A stretch of 64,000 bases of DNA from Caulobacteraceae bacterium (lineage in GTDB: Bacteria; Pseudomonadota; Alphaproteobacteria; Caulobacterales; Caulobacteraceae), in assembly GCA_947452365.1 (NCBI GenBank), contig CANGCO010000003.1:1-64000 (forward strand), given 5' to 3'. Positions 42,037-50,822 of this stretch are shown in pieces. Made by a program: the position numbers and the translations under genes. The first letter of the stretch is position 1. Each line of letters starts with the position of its first letter. The notes under the pieces were generated by a model. That model did not search any database, had not been told where the DNA came from, and saw only the letters and a list, made by a program, of their open reading frames with translations.

Positions 42037-42899
42037 GCCGCAGGCCAAACCCCGATCTTGGTCAAGGCCGATTTAAACCGGGTTTGCAATTCGCGGCCCG
42101 GCAGGGCACTAGCGCCCTCCATCGAGACGGCAAAGGCCAGATTCTGGTCCTTGGCCTGAACCCGCCCGACCCACCAGCCGACCGAACGCGAGCCGTCGGC
42201 AAGGCTGGAACAGGTGCCGGTCTTGCCGCTCATGGTCGCATCACCGCGCCGCTCATCGACCATGATTTGCTCAACCACCTCGGTGCTCGAGGCCTTGACC
42301 GGCAGCTGACTATTATAAAGCCGGGCGATAAATGCGCTTTGCTGGCGGGTTGAAATGGTTAGCCCGCCGCCGGCCTGGGGCCCAAGCCAGAACTGGTCGA
42401 CCGGGCCGGCTGGATCGGCCGAGCCATAGTCTAGGGCCTTTAACTGCTTGGCATAGACATCATGCCCAACCGATCGGGCCAGTTTTTGAAACCAGGGCAC
42501 CATGGACAGCTTAAACGCCTTGGCCAGATCCGCGTCCGTCTCCCAGGCCTTGACCGGCTGAGGCTTGCCATCCCAAACCACCACCGCGCTTGGCGTAATC
42601 AGGCCCGCATCCAGCCCGATTAAGGCATTGGCGATCTTGAAGCTGGAACAGGGCGGCAATTGGCGCATGCACACAGCATTGGAGCCATAGGCATAGACCT
42701 CGGCCCCGGTCTTGACCTCGCGGATCGAGACACAGGTGCCCTGACCGCCAAAGCCCTGATCAATGATCGGATTGAGCGCGGCAAAATCAATGCCCTTGGC
42801 CCCGGGCACCTTTGCGGGCGCGCAAGAGGCCAAGATCAGGGCCACCACCGCAATCTGGCCCAGACGCAGGCGACGAGACAAGATTGCAGTTTGGGTCAT
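42033..42899 (-). CDS. class D beta-lactamase (OXA-like), predicted lipoprotein
   Basis: SSFK active site, S-M-V, YGS at the YGN position, W of DQFWL, KTG (SGKTGTCS); lipobox LASC. Confidence 0.88.
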   Translation of the reverse strand: MTQTAILSRRLRLGQIAVVALILASCAPAKVPGAKGIDFAALNPIIDQGFGGQGTCVSIREVKTGAEVYAYGSNAVCMRQLPPCSSFKIANALIGLDAGLITPSAVVVWDGKPQPVKAWETDADLAKAFKLSMVPWFQKLARSVGHDVYAKQLKALDYGSADPAGPVDQFWLGPQAGGGLTISTRQQSAFIARLYNSQLPVKASSTEVVEQIMVDERRGDATMSGKTGTCSSLADGSRSVGWWVGRVQAKDQNLAFAVSMEGASALPGRELQTRFKSALTKIGVWPAA

Positions 42900-42910
42900 T
42901 CGCTTTCGTC

Positions 42911-43690
42911 CTATTTTCCGGTCCATTGGGGCGCGCGTTTCTGCGCAAAGGCCATGGGTCCCTCGACAAAATCCGCCGATTTAAACATTGAGGCCACGGC
43001 CGGATAGCCAAACTGGCCGCCAATTGCCTCGGCCAAGGTCACGTCCAGGCCCTTATGAATGGCTTCTTTCGAGGCGCGGATCGACATGGGGCTGCACTCG
43101 CAAATCAGGGCGGCCCATTTATGGGCGACCGCCATCAAATCGGAATGCGCAGCAACTTCATTGACAAAACCGAGGTCTAGGCCCTCTTGCGCCGAAACCC
43201 GCCGTCCGGTCAGGATCATGCCCATGGCCCGCTTGAGGCCAATCTGGCGCGGCAGGCGGTGCAGGCCACCGGCGAGCGCCGCCAAGCCCACGCGCGGCTC
43301 TGGCAGGGCGAAAATCGCCTTGTCCGAGGCAATGATCAGGTCGCAGGCCAAGGCAATCTCAAACCCGCCGCCCATGGCAATGCCATTGACAGCGGCAATC
43401 AAGGGCTTGTTCAGATCAAACCGCGAGGTCAGGCCGGCAAAGCCCGAGGGCGGCGAGCCCATCTTGCCGCCCGTGGCCTGGTGTTTGAGGTCATTGCCTG
43501 CGGAAAAGGCCCGGTCACCGGCACCGGTGACAATCCCGACCCATTGTTCAGGATCGGCCGCAAACGTGTCGAACACCTCGTGCAGTTCAAAATGGGCTTC
43601 AGAATGCAGGGCATTCATGACATCGGGGCGGTTCAGGGTGATCGTGGTTATGGGCCCTGCGCGTTCGACAGTGACAAATTGATAGGCCAT
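42911..43690 (-). CDS. enoyl-CoA hydratase/isomerase family protein
   Basis: LNRPDVMNALHS, GAGDRAFSAGNDLKH, VNGIAMGGGFEIALACDLI. Confidence 0.92.
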   Translation of the reverse strand: MAYQFVTVERAGPITTITLNRPDVMNALHSEAHFELHEVFDTFAADPEQWVGIVTGAGDRAFSAGNDLKHQATGGKMGSPPSGFAGLTSRFDLNKPLIAAVNGIAMGGGFEIALACDLIIASDKAIFALPEPRVGLAALAGGLHRLPRQIGLKRAMGMILTGRRVSAQEGLDLGFVNEVAAHSDLMAVAHKWAALICECSPMSIRASKEAIHKGLDVTLAEAIGGQFGYPAVASMFKSADFVEGPMAFAQKRAPQWTGK

Positions 43691-43747
43691 GGGGTTTCCT
43701 TTGATTTTAGGTTCTTGGTTTTGATTCTATTGGGATGCGGTAAAGGC

Positions 43748-44275
43748 CTAGACGTCTATCAGGCCCTTTTGATAGCGCTTCCAGTTTTCGACATAGTGCA
43801 GGGCCGAGCCGGTCAGCATCTGGATCTGGCCCTCACTGACCTCGCGCACCACCTTGCCCGGCGCGCCCATGACCATTGAATTGTCGGGAATTTCCTTGCC
43901 CTCAGTGATCAGGCTATTGGCCCCAATCAGGCAGTTGCGGCCTATTTTGGCCCCATTGAGAATGATCGAGCCAATGCCGATCAGGCTGTTGTCGCCAATC
44001 GTGCAGCCATGCAGCATGACCATGTGACCAACCGTGACATTCTTGCCAATGGTTAGTGGCATGCCAACATCAGTGTGCAAGACACTACCGTCTTGAATAT
44101 TAGTGTTTTCGCCGATTTCTATGGGATCATTGTCGCCGCGCACAGTAACATTGAACCAGATACTGGCGTTCTTTTTCAAAATGACATTGCCCATCACCGC
44201 TGCATTGGGCGCTATCCAGTAATCACCTTCTGAAGGCAGGGACGGTGTCTTGCCGTCCAGGCTATATACAGTCAT
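43748..44275 (-). CDS. gamma carbonic anhydrase family protein (left-handed beta-helix)
   Basis: Hexapeptide repeats; [34 protein letters not shown]. Confidence 0.93.
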   Translation of the reverse strand: MTVYSLDGKTPSLPSEGDYWIAPNAAVMGNVILKKNASIWFNVTVRGDNDPIEIGENTNIQDGSVLHTDVGMPLTIGKNVTVGHMVMLHGCTIGDNSLIGIGSIILNGAKIGRNCLIGANSLITEGKEIPDNSMVMGAPGKVVREVSEGQIQMLTGSALHYVENWKRYQKGLIDV

Positions 44276-44316
44276 CCGTGCACCTCATATTCAAAATAGT
44301 GATCGAAATTAACCCG

Positions 44317-44344
44317 TTGGCAACGGCTATTATATTATCATAAT
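44317..44344 (+). promoter_or_regulatory. candidate sigma70-type promoter overlapping a palindrome
   Basis: TTGGCA-N16-CATAAT; -35 lies within CCGTTG-G-CAACGG (44314-44326). Confidence 0.5.
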
Positions 44345-44347
44345 GCA

Positions 44348-44580
44348 GCGACTCAGCTTGGCTATAGCCATTCTGGGTTCAGGGTCTGGATCTGGCCTCG
44401 CCGAGGTTGGACCTGGTCCAATTTGCGGAGCATGGCGTGTTTCGACTGGCCAAGTTTTACACCTCAATCCCCCGGTTTTCGGGGCTGACTGTGCCGCCAC
44501 CCGGTACGGCCCCCGGCCTCGGCGACCTACCCACCCCAGCCTACCCAAAGAGCGGTCCAATGTGGATACGCTCTTTTTTA
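44348..44580 (+). ncRNA. candidate structured ncRNA or phoH leader/attenuator
   Basis: No credible CDS; promoter-like element upstream, 13-bp long-range helix (44398-44410 with 44513-44525), hairpin 44470-44484, intrinsic terminator at 44547-44579. Confidence 0.5.
44547..44579 (+). terminator. intrinsic terminator upstream of phoH-like gene
   Basis: AAAGAGCG-N14-CGCTCTTT followed by T run. Confidence 0.75.
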
Positions 44581-44614
44581 TTGTCCTTTTCCCTGACCTG
44601 ATACGGAGAGTCCT

Positions 44615-45385
44615 ATGACCAAACGGGCCCTGAAGCGAATGGTACGCGAAGGTGAATTTGATGCCGGACAATTTGAAGACGCCAAGGTTAGGCGCTTGCC
44701 GGTCGAGCGGGGCTGGTCCCCGATTGGCAGCGCGACCCAAAGGGACGAGGATCGCGATCAGGCCTATGTCAAAACCATAAAACCCAAATCGATTGGCCAA
44801 AAACAATTGATGGACGCAATTGACGCCAAGGCCCTGGTTATGGCGCTTGGTCCCGCAGGCACGGGCAAGACCTATCTGGCCATTGCCAAGGCCGTTGAGG
44901 CGCTCGAGGCCGGCACAGTTGGCCGCATTGTTCTGTCGCGCCCAGCCGTCGATGCTGGCGAGTCGATTGGTTATCTGCCCGGCGATATGGAGGACAAGTT
45001 GGCGCCCTATCTGCGGCCCCTGTTTGATGCCCTGACCGACCGGCTATCCATGAAGCGGGTGCGGGCCCTGATGGCGGAGGGCGCAATCGAGATTGCCCCG
45101 GTTGGCTTTATGCGCGGCCGGACCCTGAATAATGCCTTTGTGGTGCTCGATGAGGCCCAGAACTGCACCTATGCCCAGCTAAAAATGCTGCTGACACGGC
45201 TGGGATGGCACTCCACCATGATTGTGACGGGCGATCCCAATCAGTCGGACCTATTGCCGGGCGTATCGGGACTGGCCGAGGTCGCTAACCGGTTTGAGGC
45301 CCTGGACAATATTGCCGTGGTGCGCCTGTCGGATGTGGATATTGTCCGCCATCCCCTGGTCGCAGAAATGCTCGGCGTCTTATAG
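44615..45385 (+). CDS. PhoH family ATPase
   Basis: ALGPAGTGKTYLAIAKAVEAL Walker A, AFVVLDEAQNCTYAQLKMLLTRLGWHSTMIVTGDPNQSDL. Confidence 0.95.
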   Translation: MTKRALKRMVREGEFDAGQFEDAKVRRLPVERGWSPIGSATQRDEDRDQAYVKTIKPKSIGQKQLMDAIDAKALVMALGPAGTGKTYLAIAKAVEALEAGTVGRIVLSRPAVDAGESIGYLPGDMEDKLAPYLRPLFDALTDRLSMKRVRALMAEGAIEIAPVGFMRGRTLNNAFVVLDEAQNCTYAQLKMLLTRLGWHSTMIVTGDPNQSDLLPGVSGLAEVANRFEALDNIAVVRLSDVDIVRHPLVAEMLGVL

Positions 45386-45394
45386 CCACAAAAC

Positions 45395-45418
45395 CCCTCC
45401 CCTGCTGGCAGGGGAGGG
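45395..45418. repeat. G/C-rich hairpin (CCCTCCCCTG-CTGG-CAGGGGAGGG)
   Basis: Perfect 10-bp stem 3' of phoH-like gene; may act as terminator or dispersed repeat. Confidence 0.65.
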
Positions 45419-45425
45419 TGCTGGC

Positions 45426-45635
45426 CTAGGCGTCTAGGTCTTCGGCGAGGATGGCCATTTCGAACATGAATGAGCCGTCCTCGTCTTCGTCTTGATAGAT
45501 CAAGCCGATAAACTCATCTCCAATATAGACCTCGGCGGAGTCCTTTTGCTTTGGCCGGGCCTTGAGGCTGAGGGTGGCATTGGCAAAAGTGCGCTTGAGA
45601 TGGGCCTCAATGCGGGCCATGTCCTTGGCGTCCAC
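45426..45635 (-). CDS. DUF3126 family protein
   Basis: 69 aa; DMARIEAHLKRTFANATLSLKARPKQKDSAEVYIGDEFIGLIYQDEDEDGSFMFEMAIL. Confidence 0.85.
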   Translation of the reverse strand: MDAKDMARIEAHLKRTFANATLSLKARPKQKDSAEVYIGDEFIGLIYQDEDEDGSFMFEMAILAEDLDA

Positions 45636-45669
45636 GGGATAGCTCCTGAAAAAAAGTCCGATTACGGCC

Positions 45670-46500
45670 CTAGATCACATAGTCATAGACCGCGTCAGCA
45701 AGGGTATGATCCATGCTCTTAGCAGGCTGATCCCCGGTGGGGCAATTGACCAAACGCGCAGGCACACCCGCAGCCGTGCAATGCGGCGGCACCGGCTTGA
45801 GCACGACCGAGCCTGAGGCAATCTTGGCATAGTCACCGATCTGGATATTGCCCAGCACCTTGGCCCCTGCGCCAAGCAGCACGCCGCGGCCGATCTTGGG
45901 GTGACGGTCGCCGCGTTCAGCGCCGGTGCCGCCTAGCGTTACGCCATGCAGCATGGAGACGTCATCACCGATCACAGCGGTCTCGCCGATCACAATGCCT
46001 GTGCCATGGTCAAAAAACACGCCCGACCCGATCACGGCGCCGGGGTGAATATCGAGCTGGAATAATTCAGACACTCGGCTTTGCAAATAATAGGCAAGCG
46101 TCTCGCGGCCCCGGCCGTGCAGCCAATGGGCAATGCGATAGGTTTGCAGGGCCATAAAGCCCTTAAAGAACAAGAAGGGCTGGACATAGCCCTTGCAGGC
46201 AGCGTCGCGCTCAAACACGGCACGCAGATCGGCCTCGGCCTTTTCAACCAGGCTGGGATCAGCAGCATAGGCCTCTTCGGCGATTTCGCGCACGCTCATG
46301 GCGGGCAATTCCTGATCACCGAGCTTGCGGGCCAATTGATAAGATAGGGCGCAGCCCAGGCCATCATGCTTGAGCACGACCGCATTGACCAAGGAGGCCA
46401 TGGTCGGCTCGGCCTTGGCCAGATGGGCCGCTTCATTGCGCAGGGCGACCCAGACCGAGGTCACGGTTTGTGGCGATACGACTTCAAAGCGCTGTGACAT
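45670..46500 (-). CDS. cysE: serine O-acetyltransferase
   Basis: DIHPGAVIGSGVFFDHGTGIVIGETAVIGDDVSMLHGVTLGGTG; start MSQRFEVV. Confidence 0.95.
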   Translation of the reverse strand: MSQRFEVVSPQTVTSVWVALRNEAAHLAKAEPTMASLVNAVVLKHDGLGCALSYQLARKLGDQELPAMSVREIAEEAYAADPSLVEKAEADLRAVFERDAACKGYVQPFLFFKGFMALQTYRIAHWLHGRGRETLAYYLQSRVSELFQLDIHPGAVIGSGVFFDHGTGIVIGETAVIGDDVSMLHGVTLGGTGAERGDRHPKIGRGVLLGAGAKVLGNIQIGDYAKIASGSVVLKPVPPHCTAAGVPARLVNCPTGDQPAKSMDHTLADAVYDYVI

Positions 46501-46528
46501 GACGCTGTCTCCCAAGTCCAATAGGTCG

Positions 46529-47167
46529 CTAGTCTAGCATAAGTTGGGCCAGATCGCTCATAATCTCACCTTCGCGCGCCATATGATAGGCCCGCAAAAG
46601 CAGGGTCTGGGTGATCAGGTCACGCATATGTCCTGACATGGCTAAGCTCAAGGCTTGTTTAAAGGGCACTCTTGCCAGGGTAATGTCTTCGGTATCGTCG
46701 GGCTCCAGCCCCACTGGGCTAAGGGCTGTAGCAATATAGCCAATGCCGCTTTCGTCCGTAATCGAATTGGACACATCAAAGGCCAGCACTTTTTGCCAAT
46801 GCGCCGCCGCCAGCCCCGCCTCCTCGGCCAGTTCGCGCTTGGCCGAGATCAAGGGATCGATATCGAGCGGCCCGCCACCTTCAGGCACCTCCCAAGAATA
46901 GGCTTGCAAGGGAAAGCGATGCTGGCCAACCAGGGTAATGGTGCCATCGGCATGCAGGGGCAATATGCCTATGGCCAAGTTCTTCATGCCGACCAAGCCA
47001 TAGAGGGCGGGCTTACCCGTCGGGGCCACGGCGTCAAATTCGCGCACCGTGATCCAGGGATTGTCATAAATCGGGCGAACCGCGACCCTTTGCCAAGGCC
47101 TGCCCTTGGCGGCCATCCAGTCGGGCTTTGAGGTCATTTCGGTCTCTGAGGTCGCGGCCTTGGCCAT
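46529..47167 (-). CDS. NUDIX hydrolase
   Basis: SWEVPEGGGPLDIDPLISAKRELAEEAGL Nudix box; start MAKAATSETEMTS. Confidence 0.9.
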   Translation of the reverse strand: MAKAATSETEMTSKPDWMAAKGRPWQRVAVRPIYDNPWITVREFDAVAPTGKPALYGLVGMKNLAIGILPLHADGTITLVGQHRFPLQAYSWEVPEGGGPLDIDPLISAKRELAEEAGLAAAHWQKVLAFDVSNSITDESGIGYIATALSPVGLEPDDTEDITLARVPFKQALSLAMSGHMRDLITQTLLLRAYHMAREGEIMSDLAQLMLD

Positions 47168-47216
47168 TGTTGAAACACGCAGATGCTTATACTTAAGGCT
47201 CACGCGCCCGCTTGTC

Positions 47217-47849
47217 ATGAAAGTCTTGCCCATGTCGCTCAATCTGCCGCCCGAGCCCGAATTTGGCCAAGCTATTGACCTTGTTGAGCGCCAGCAGGGG
47301 GTTTTGAACTTTCTGGCGACCCGGCGCTCGGCCTCGGCCCTCGCCCTGACCGAGCCTGGCCCGGACGCGGCGCAACTCACCGATCTCTTGCGCCTCGCCG
47401 CGCGGGTCAGCGATCATGGCAAGCTATTTCCTTGGCGCTTCATTGTATTACAAGGCAAGGCCAAGGCTAGGTTTGCCGAAGGTTTGCACGATATTGCCAA
47501 GACCCGGTCCGATGCGGAGAAGGCACAGACGGCCCTAGGCAAGCTGATCAATCCGCCGCTTGCCGTGGCCGTCATTTCTAGCCCAAAGCCTGGCAATATC
47601 GCCGAATGGGAACAGGTCTTGTCGGCCGGCGCGGTCTGCGCCAGCCTGGTCAATGCCGCCAGTGCCGCGGGCTTTGGTGCAAACTGGATCACCGACTGGT
47701 ATGCCTATAACGCGGCTGCGACCACCTTACTGGGTCTGGATGCGGGCGAGCGGGTGGCGGGCTATATCTATATCGGCACGGCCAAGGACGCCCCGCTTGA
47801 GCGGGCCCGACCAAACCTCGACGGCCTGACCACGGTCTGGGGCAGCTAG
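47217..47849 (+). CDS. nitroreductase family protein (start 47217 or 47232)
   Basis: VLNFLATRRSASALALTEPGPD, DHGKLFPWRFIVLQG, AAGFGANWITDWYAYN. Confidence 0.9.
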   Translation: MKVLPMSLNLPPEPEFGQAIDLVERQQGVLNFLATRRSASALALTEPGPDAAQLTDLLRLAARVSDHGKLFPWRFIVLQGKAKARFAEGLHDIAKTRSDAEKAQTALGKLINPPLAVAVISSPKPGNIAEWEQVLSAGAVCASLVNAASAAGFGANWITDWYAYNAAATTLLGLDAGERVAGYIYIGTAKDAPLERARPNLDGLTTVWGS

Positions 47850-48577
47850 GGTTTCATGGCCTCGGCCACGGCGCGGACAGCCGCCCGCCGTGCGGGCATG
47901 GACTTGTCGAGATTGGCCTGCACCTGGGCCAGTATATGTGCTGGGGCCAGATCAGGGCGCCCTGCATTAAACGGCGGGGCTGGGGCATATTCGAGCACCA
48001 GTTGAATGCCTTGGGCCGCGTCTGCGCCCACCACCTCAGCAACCACGGTCAGGGCAAAATCGATCCCGGCCGTGACGCCGCCGCCGGTAATAATATGGCC
48101 ATCGCGCACCACTCGGCCCTCATCGGCAATCGCGCCAAAGGCACCGAGCATGTCACGCCAGGCCCAGTGACAGGCCGCCCGCCTGCCCTTGAGCAGGCCG
48201 CAAGCGCCCAGCGCCAGCGAGCCATTACACACTGAGGTGACAAACCGCGCGCCCTTGGCCAGCCGCGTGACCTGGCCAATAAATTCAGGGTCGGCCATGG
48301 CCTCGGTGACGCCATAGCCGCCCGGCACACAGATCATGTCGCAGGCTTCTATATCAGCCAATTTGTGCAGGCTGGAAAACGCGATCCCGCCCTCGGTCTT
48401 GACCGAGCCGCCGGTCGCGCTGGCTAGGCTGATCTTGGCCCCGGGCATGCGGCTAAAGACCTGATGCGGCCCGGTGAAATCGAGCTGGGTCAGGTTGGCA
48501 AACAGGGCAAAGACAATATGAAAGCTCTGGTCGGTCACGATCGGGCTCCAAAAGAATTCACGCCCACTTAAACCCAA
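47846..48577 (-). CDS. DJ-1/PfpI family protein (isonitrile hydratase-like)
   Basis: LTQLDFTGPHQVFSRMPGA, VTSVCNGSLALGACGLLKGRRAACHW nucleophile elbow. Confidence 0.88.
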   Translation of the reverse strand: MGLSGREFFWSPIVTDQSFHIVFALFANLTQLDFTGPHQVFSRMPGAKISLASATGGSVKTEGGIAFSSLHKLADIEACDMICVPGGYGVTEAMADPEFIGQVTRLAKGARFVTSVCNGSLALGACGLLKGRRAACHWAWRDMLGAFGAIADEGRVVRDGHIITGGGVTAGIDFALTVVAEVVGADAAQGIQLVLEYAPAPPFNAGRPDLAPAHILAQVQANLDKSMPARRAAVRAVAEAMKP

Positions 48578-48679
48578 GGCCGCATTTCTGCCAAGCGCTT
48601 GACCTTTGGGGGGCTAGTCCGCCAAATGCGCGCCTGTTCGCCTGACCCCATCAGGCCAAGTCTATAATAAGGCCACACC

Positions 48680-49483
48680 ATGACCCTTTCCGCTGCGCGC
48701 AAGACCATTTTCATTAGCGGCGGAGCCAGCGGTATTGGCCTGGCCACGGCCAAGCTTTTCGCCTCAAAGGGCTGGTTTGTCGGTCTGGGCGATATTGACC
48801 AGGCGGGCCTTGCCGCCGCGGTCAGTGCCCTGGGCACAGACAATGCCATGGGCGTGGCCCTGGATGTGCGCCACCCCGCCGACTGGACCTCGGCCCTTGG
48901 CGCCTTCGAAAAGGCCACAAACGGGCGGCTAGATGCCTTGATGAACAATGCCGGCATTGCCCGTTATGGCTGGTTTGAAGACATTGCCGCGGACGAGGCC
49001 AATCTCGAGATCGATATCAATATTAAGGGCGTGATTAATGGCGCCTATGCCAGCCTCGAAGCCCTGAAACGCACGCCCGGCTCGACCCTGATCAATGTCT
49101 CGTCCTGCGCTGGGCTTTATGGCGCGTCCAAGCTGGCCGTCTATGCCGCGACCAAATTTGCCGTGCGCGGCCTATCTGAGTCCCTAGACATCGAGTTCTC
49201 GCGCCTTGGGGTCAAGGTGCGCTGCATCATGCCCTGGTTTGTCGAGACACCGATCCTTGATGCCGGGGCACGTGGGACCAATAAGGCGATCCGCGACGTG
49301 CTCAAGGGCGCAAACTTCCCCGTCTATACGGTCGAGGAAGCCGCCCAAGTGGTCTGGGGCAGCCTAGAGGCCCCAGGCCTGCATCATCTGGTCGGCAAAC
49401 GCGCCAAGGACCTGCGCTTTGCCGCCCGCTTCTTCCCGAACGGGATCAGGAAACAGATGAAGGCTGGGCTGGCGGGGTCTTGA
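48680..49483 (+). CDS. SDR family oxidoreductase
   Basis: ISGGASGIGLATAKLFASKGW, NNAGIARYG, YAATKFAVRGLSESL. Confidence 0.92.
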   Translation: MTLSAARKTIFISGGASGIGLATAKLFASKGWFVGLGDIDQAGLAAAVSALGTDNAMGVALDVRHPADWTSALGAFEKATNGRLDALMNNAGIARYGWFEDIAADEANLEIDINIKGVINGAYASLEALKRTPGSTLINVSSCAGLYGASKLAVYAATKFAVRGLSESLDIEFSRLGVKVRCIMPWFVETPILDAGARGTNKAIRDVLKGANFPVYTVEEAAQVVWGSLEAPGLHHLVGKRAKDLRFAARFFPNGIRKQMKAGLAGS

Positions 49484-50513
49484 TGATTGCCTGAGACGTC
49501 TCGGTAGGCTTGATGACCGAGACGGCGGGCTGGGCAGGATCCTGGACCGCCGACTTGACCGCCTTGGGCTCGGCAGGCACAGGCTCGGCCATTGGCGGCA
49601 CCAGGCTGGCATAGACCGGCTTGGTTGCCAGATCGATCGCGGACGGGGCGTCATCGATCTGATCAGGCTGAACATGCGCTCGCCCGCTAAAGCGATAAAA
49701 CACATGCAGGCCGATCTGGGCCACTTGTAGCAGGCTTCCGCCCCATTCTGGCGCCACATGGGTGGTGTGGAAATGGGTGGCATTGCCAATACTGGTCATG
49801 ACCGCGCCGTCCAGCGCTCTTGCCGCTACGCGTTCGGCGCGGTGCCAAGCGATTGGGTCTCTGCGCGCGTTTTGCGAGCCGTCACAGGCAAAGCTGAACT
49901 GGCAGGACTGGCCCGTTTGCGTACGCTGAAACACAACACCGCAGATGGTCTTGGGGAAGGCCGGATGGCGCACACGGTTTAGAACCACTTGTGCGACGGC
50001 AGCCTGGCCTGAAGGGGTCTCGCCCCGAGCCTCATAATAGACCGCGCGGGTCAGACAATCGAGATCGCGTGCATCGCGAAGCGCGTCAGACTGCTGCAGG
50101 GGATAGGGCCGCGCGGCGACGGCTGGGGCATAATTGGCCTGCAAGGCGAGGTGGCGCACTTCCAGCCTGCCGGTGGCAACCCCGTCAATATTGGCGCGCC
50201 GCTCTAGCCGGGCGCTGAGGACGGCGGTTTGCAGGTCGCGGCGCGTGGCGCTCGGGACAAAGCCTGTATCGTGGCGCAGGGCCATTTGCAGGACCGAGCC
50301 GGTGGAAGTTTTTACGCCCGCACGCAAGGCCTGATCGGAAAATCCGCCCGATGCCGCGCCGGCAAGGCGCTCTATCCTGGCATGGGTGGAGACGGCATGG
50401 GCCATGCCTCCGGCCAGATAGCTTGCACCAAGCGCCAATCCAACCACTGATCCCAAAGAAGCAGCGACGATTAGCGCGCGCGAATCCGCACGAGCTCCAG
50501 TAACAAACGTCAA
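49446..50513 (-). CDS. cell wall hydrolase (SleB family)
   Basis: LTRAVYYEARGETPSGQAAVAQVVLNRVRHPAFPKTICGVVFQ, CQFSFACDG. Confidence 0.9.
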   Translation of the reverse strand: MTFVTGARADSRALIVAASLGSVVGLALGASYLAGGMAHAVSTHARIERLAGAASGGFSDQALRAGVKTSTGSVLQMALRHDTGFVPSATRRDLQTAVLSARLERRANIDGVATGRLEVRHLALQANYAPAVAARPYPLQQSDALRDARDLDCLTRAVYYEARGETPSGQAAVAQVVLNRVRHPAFPKTICGVVFQRTQTGQSCQFSFACDGSQNARRDPIAWHRAERVAARALDGAVMTSIGNATHFHTTHVAPEWGGSLLQVAQIGLHVFYRFSGRAHVQPDQIDDAPSAIDLATKPVYASLVPPMAEPVPAEPKAVKSAVQDPAQPAVSVIKPTETSQAIIKTPPAQPSSVS

Positions 50514-50607
50514 AACGATCGTGTCCTATATGGCGAGAGCCAATGCGCTCTCCTTGGTAGTCATTCTCAGGCCCGAATATTCTACTCTAGAACCTAAAAA
50601 CGGCGGA

Positions 50608-50711
50608 TTAACCGGGTCACGAGATGGTTAAGTTCCGACTGAGCCAATGTCTATGTCGAGTCGGGATGGGATTGACAAGCTTTTTCGCAGCTTATGGTTA
50701 ATGCAAATTAA
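50608..50711. promoter_or_regulatory. candidate CtrA half-sites
   Basis: ATGGTTAA (reverse complement of TTAACCAT) at 50624-50631 and 50694-50701, TTAACC at 50608, GAGTC (GANTC) at 50658. Confidence 0.4.
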
Positions 50712-50822
50712 TCAAGATTGTTGCAAAAGCAGGCCTGCCATTTGATTAAAAAGGCGTTTTTGCGGGATATTGAAATCTCTGGCCCACTGGTTTTTTTAGC
50801 CTCAAGGCCCTAGGTTAAGCCC

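Noticed and set aside
44440-44500. Possible tmRNA-like fragments (GTTTCGAC, GGGGCTGAC) in the phoH leader
   Set aside because: Region too short, no tag-peptide coding sequence, and motifs not arranged as in one- or two-piece tmRNA.
44330-44806. 158-aa minus-strand ORF across the phoH leader, and short plus ORFs at 44343 and 44407
   Set aside because: No domain signal and they overlap structured noncoding sequence; treated as an RNA candidate instead.
50514-50822. Search for a LexA box (GTTC-N7-GTTC or GAAC-N7-GAAC) upstream of uvrB
   Set aside because: No match found by eye.
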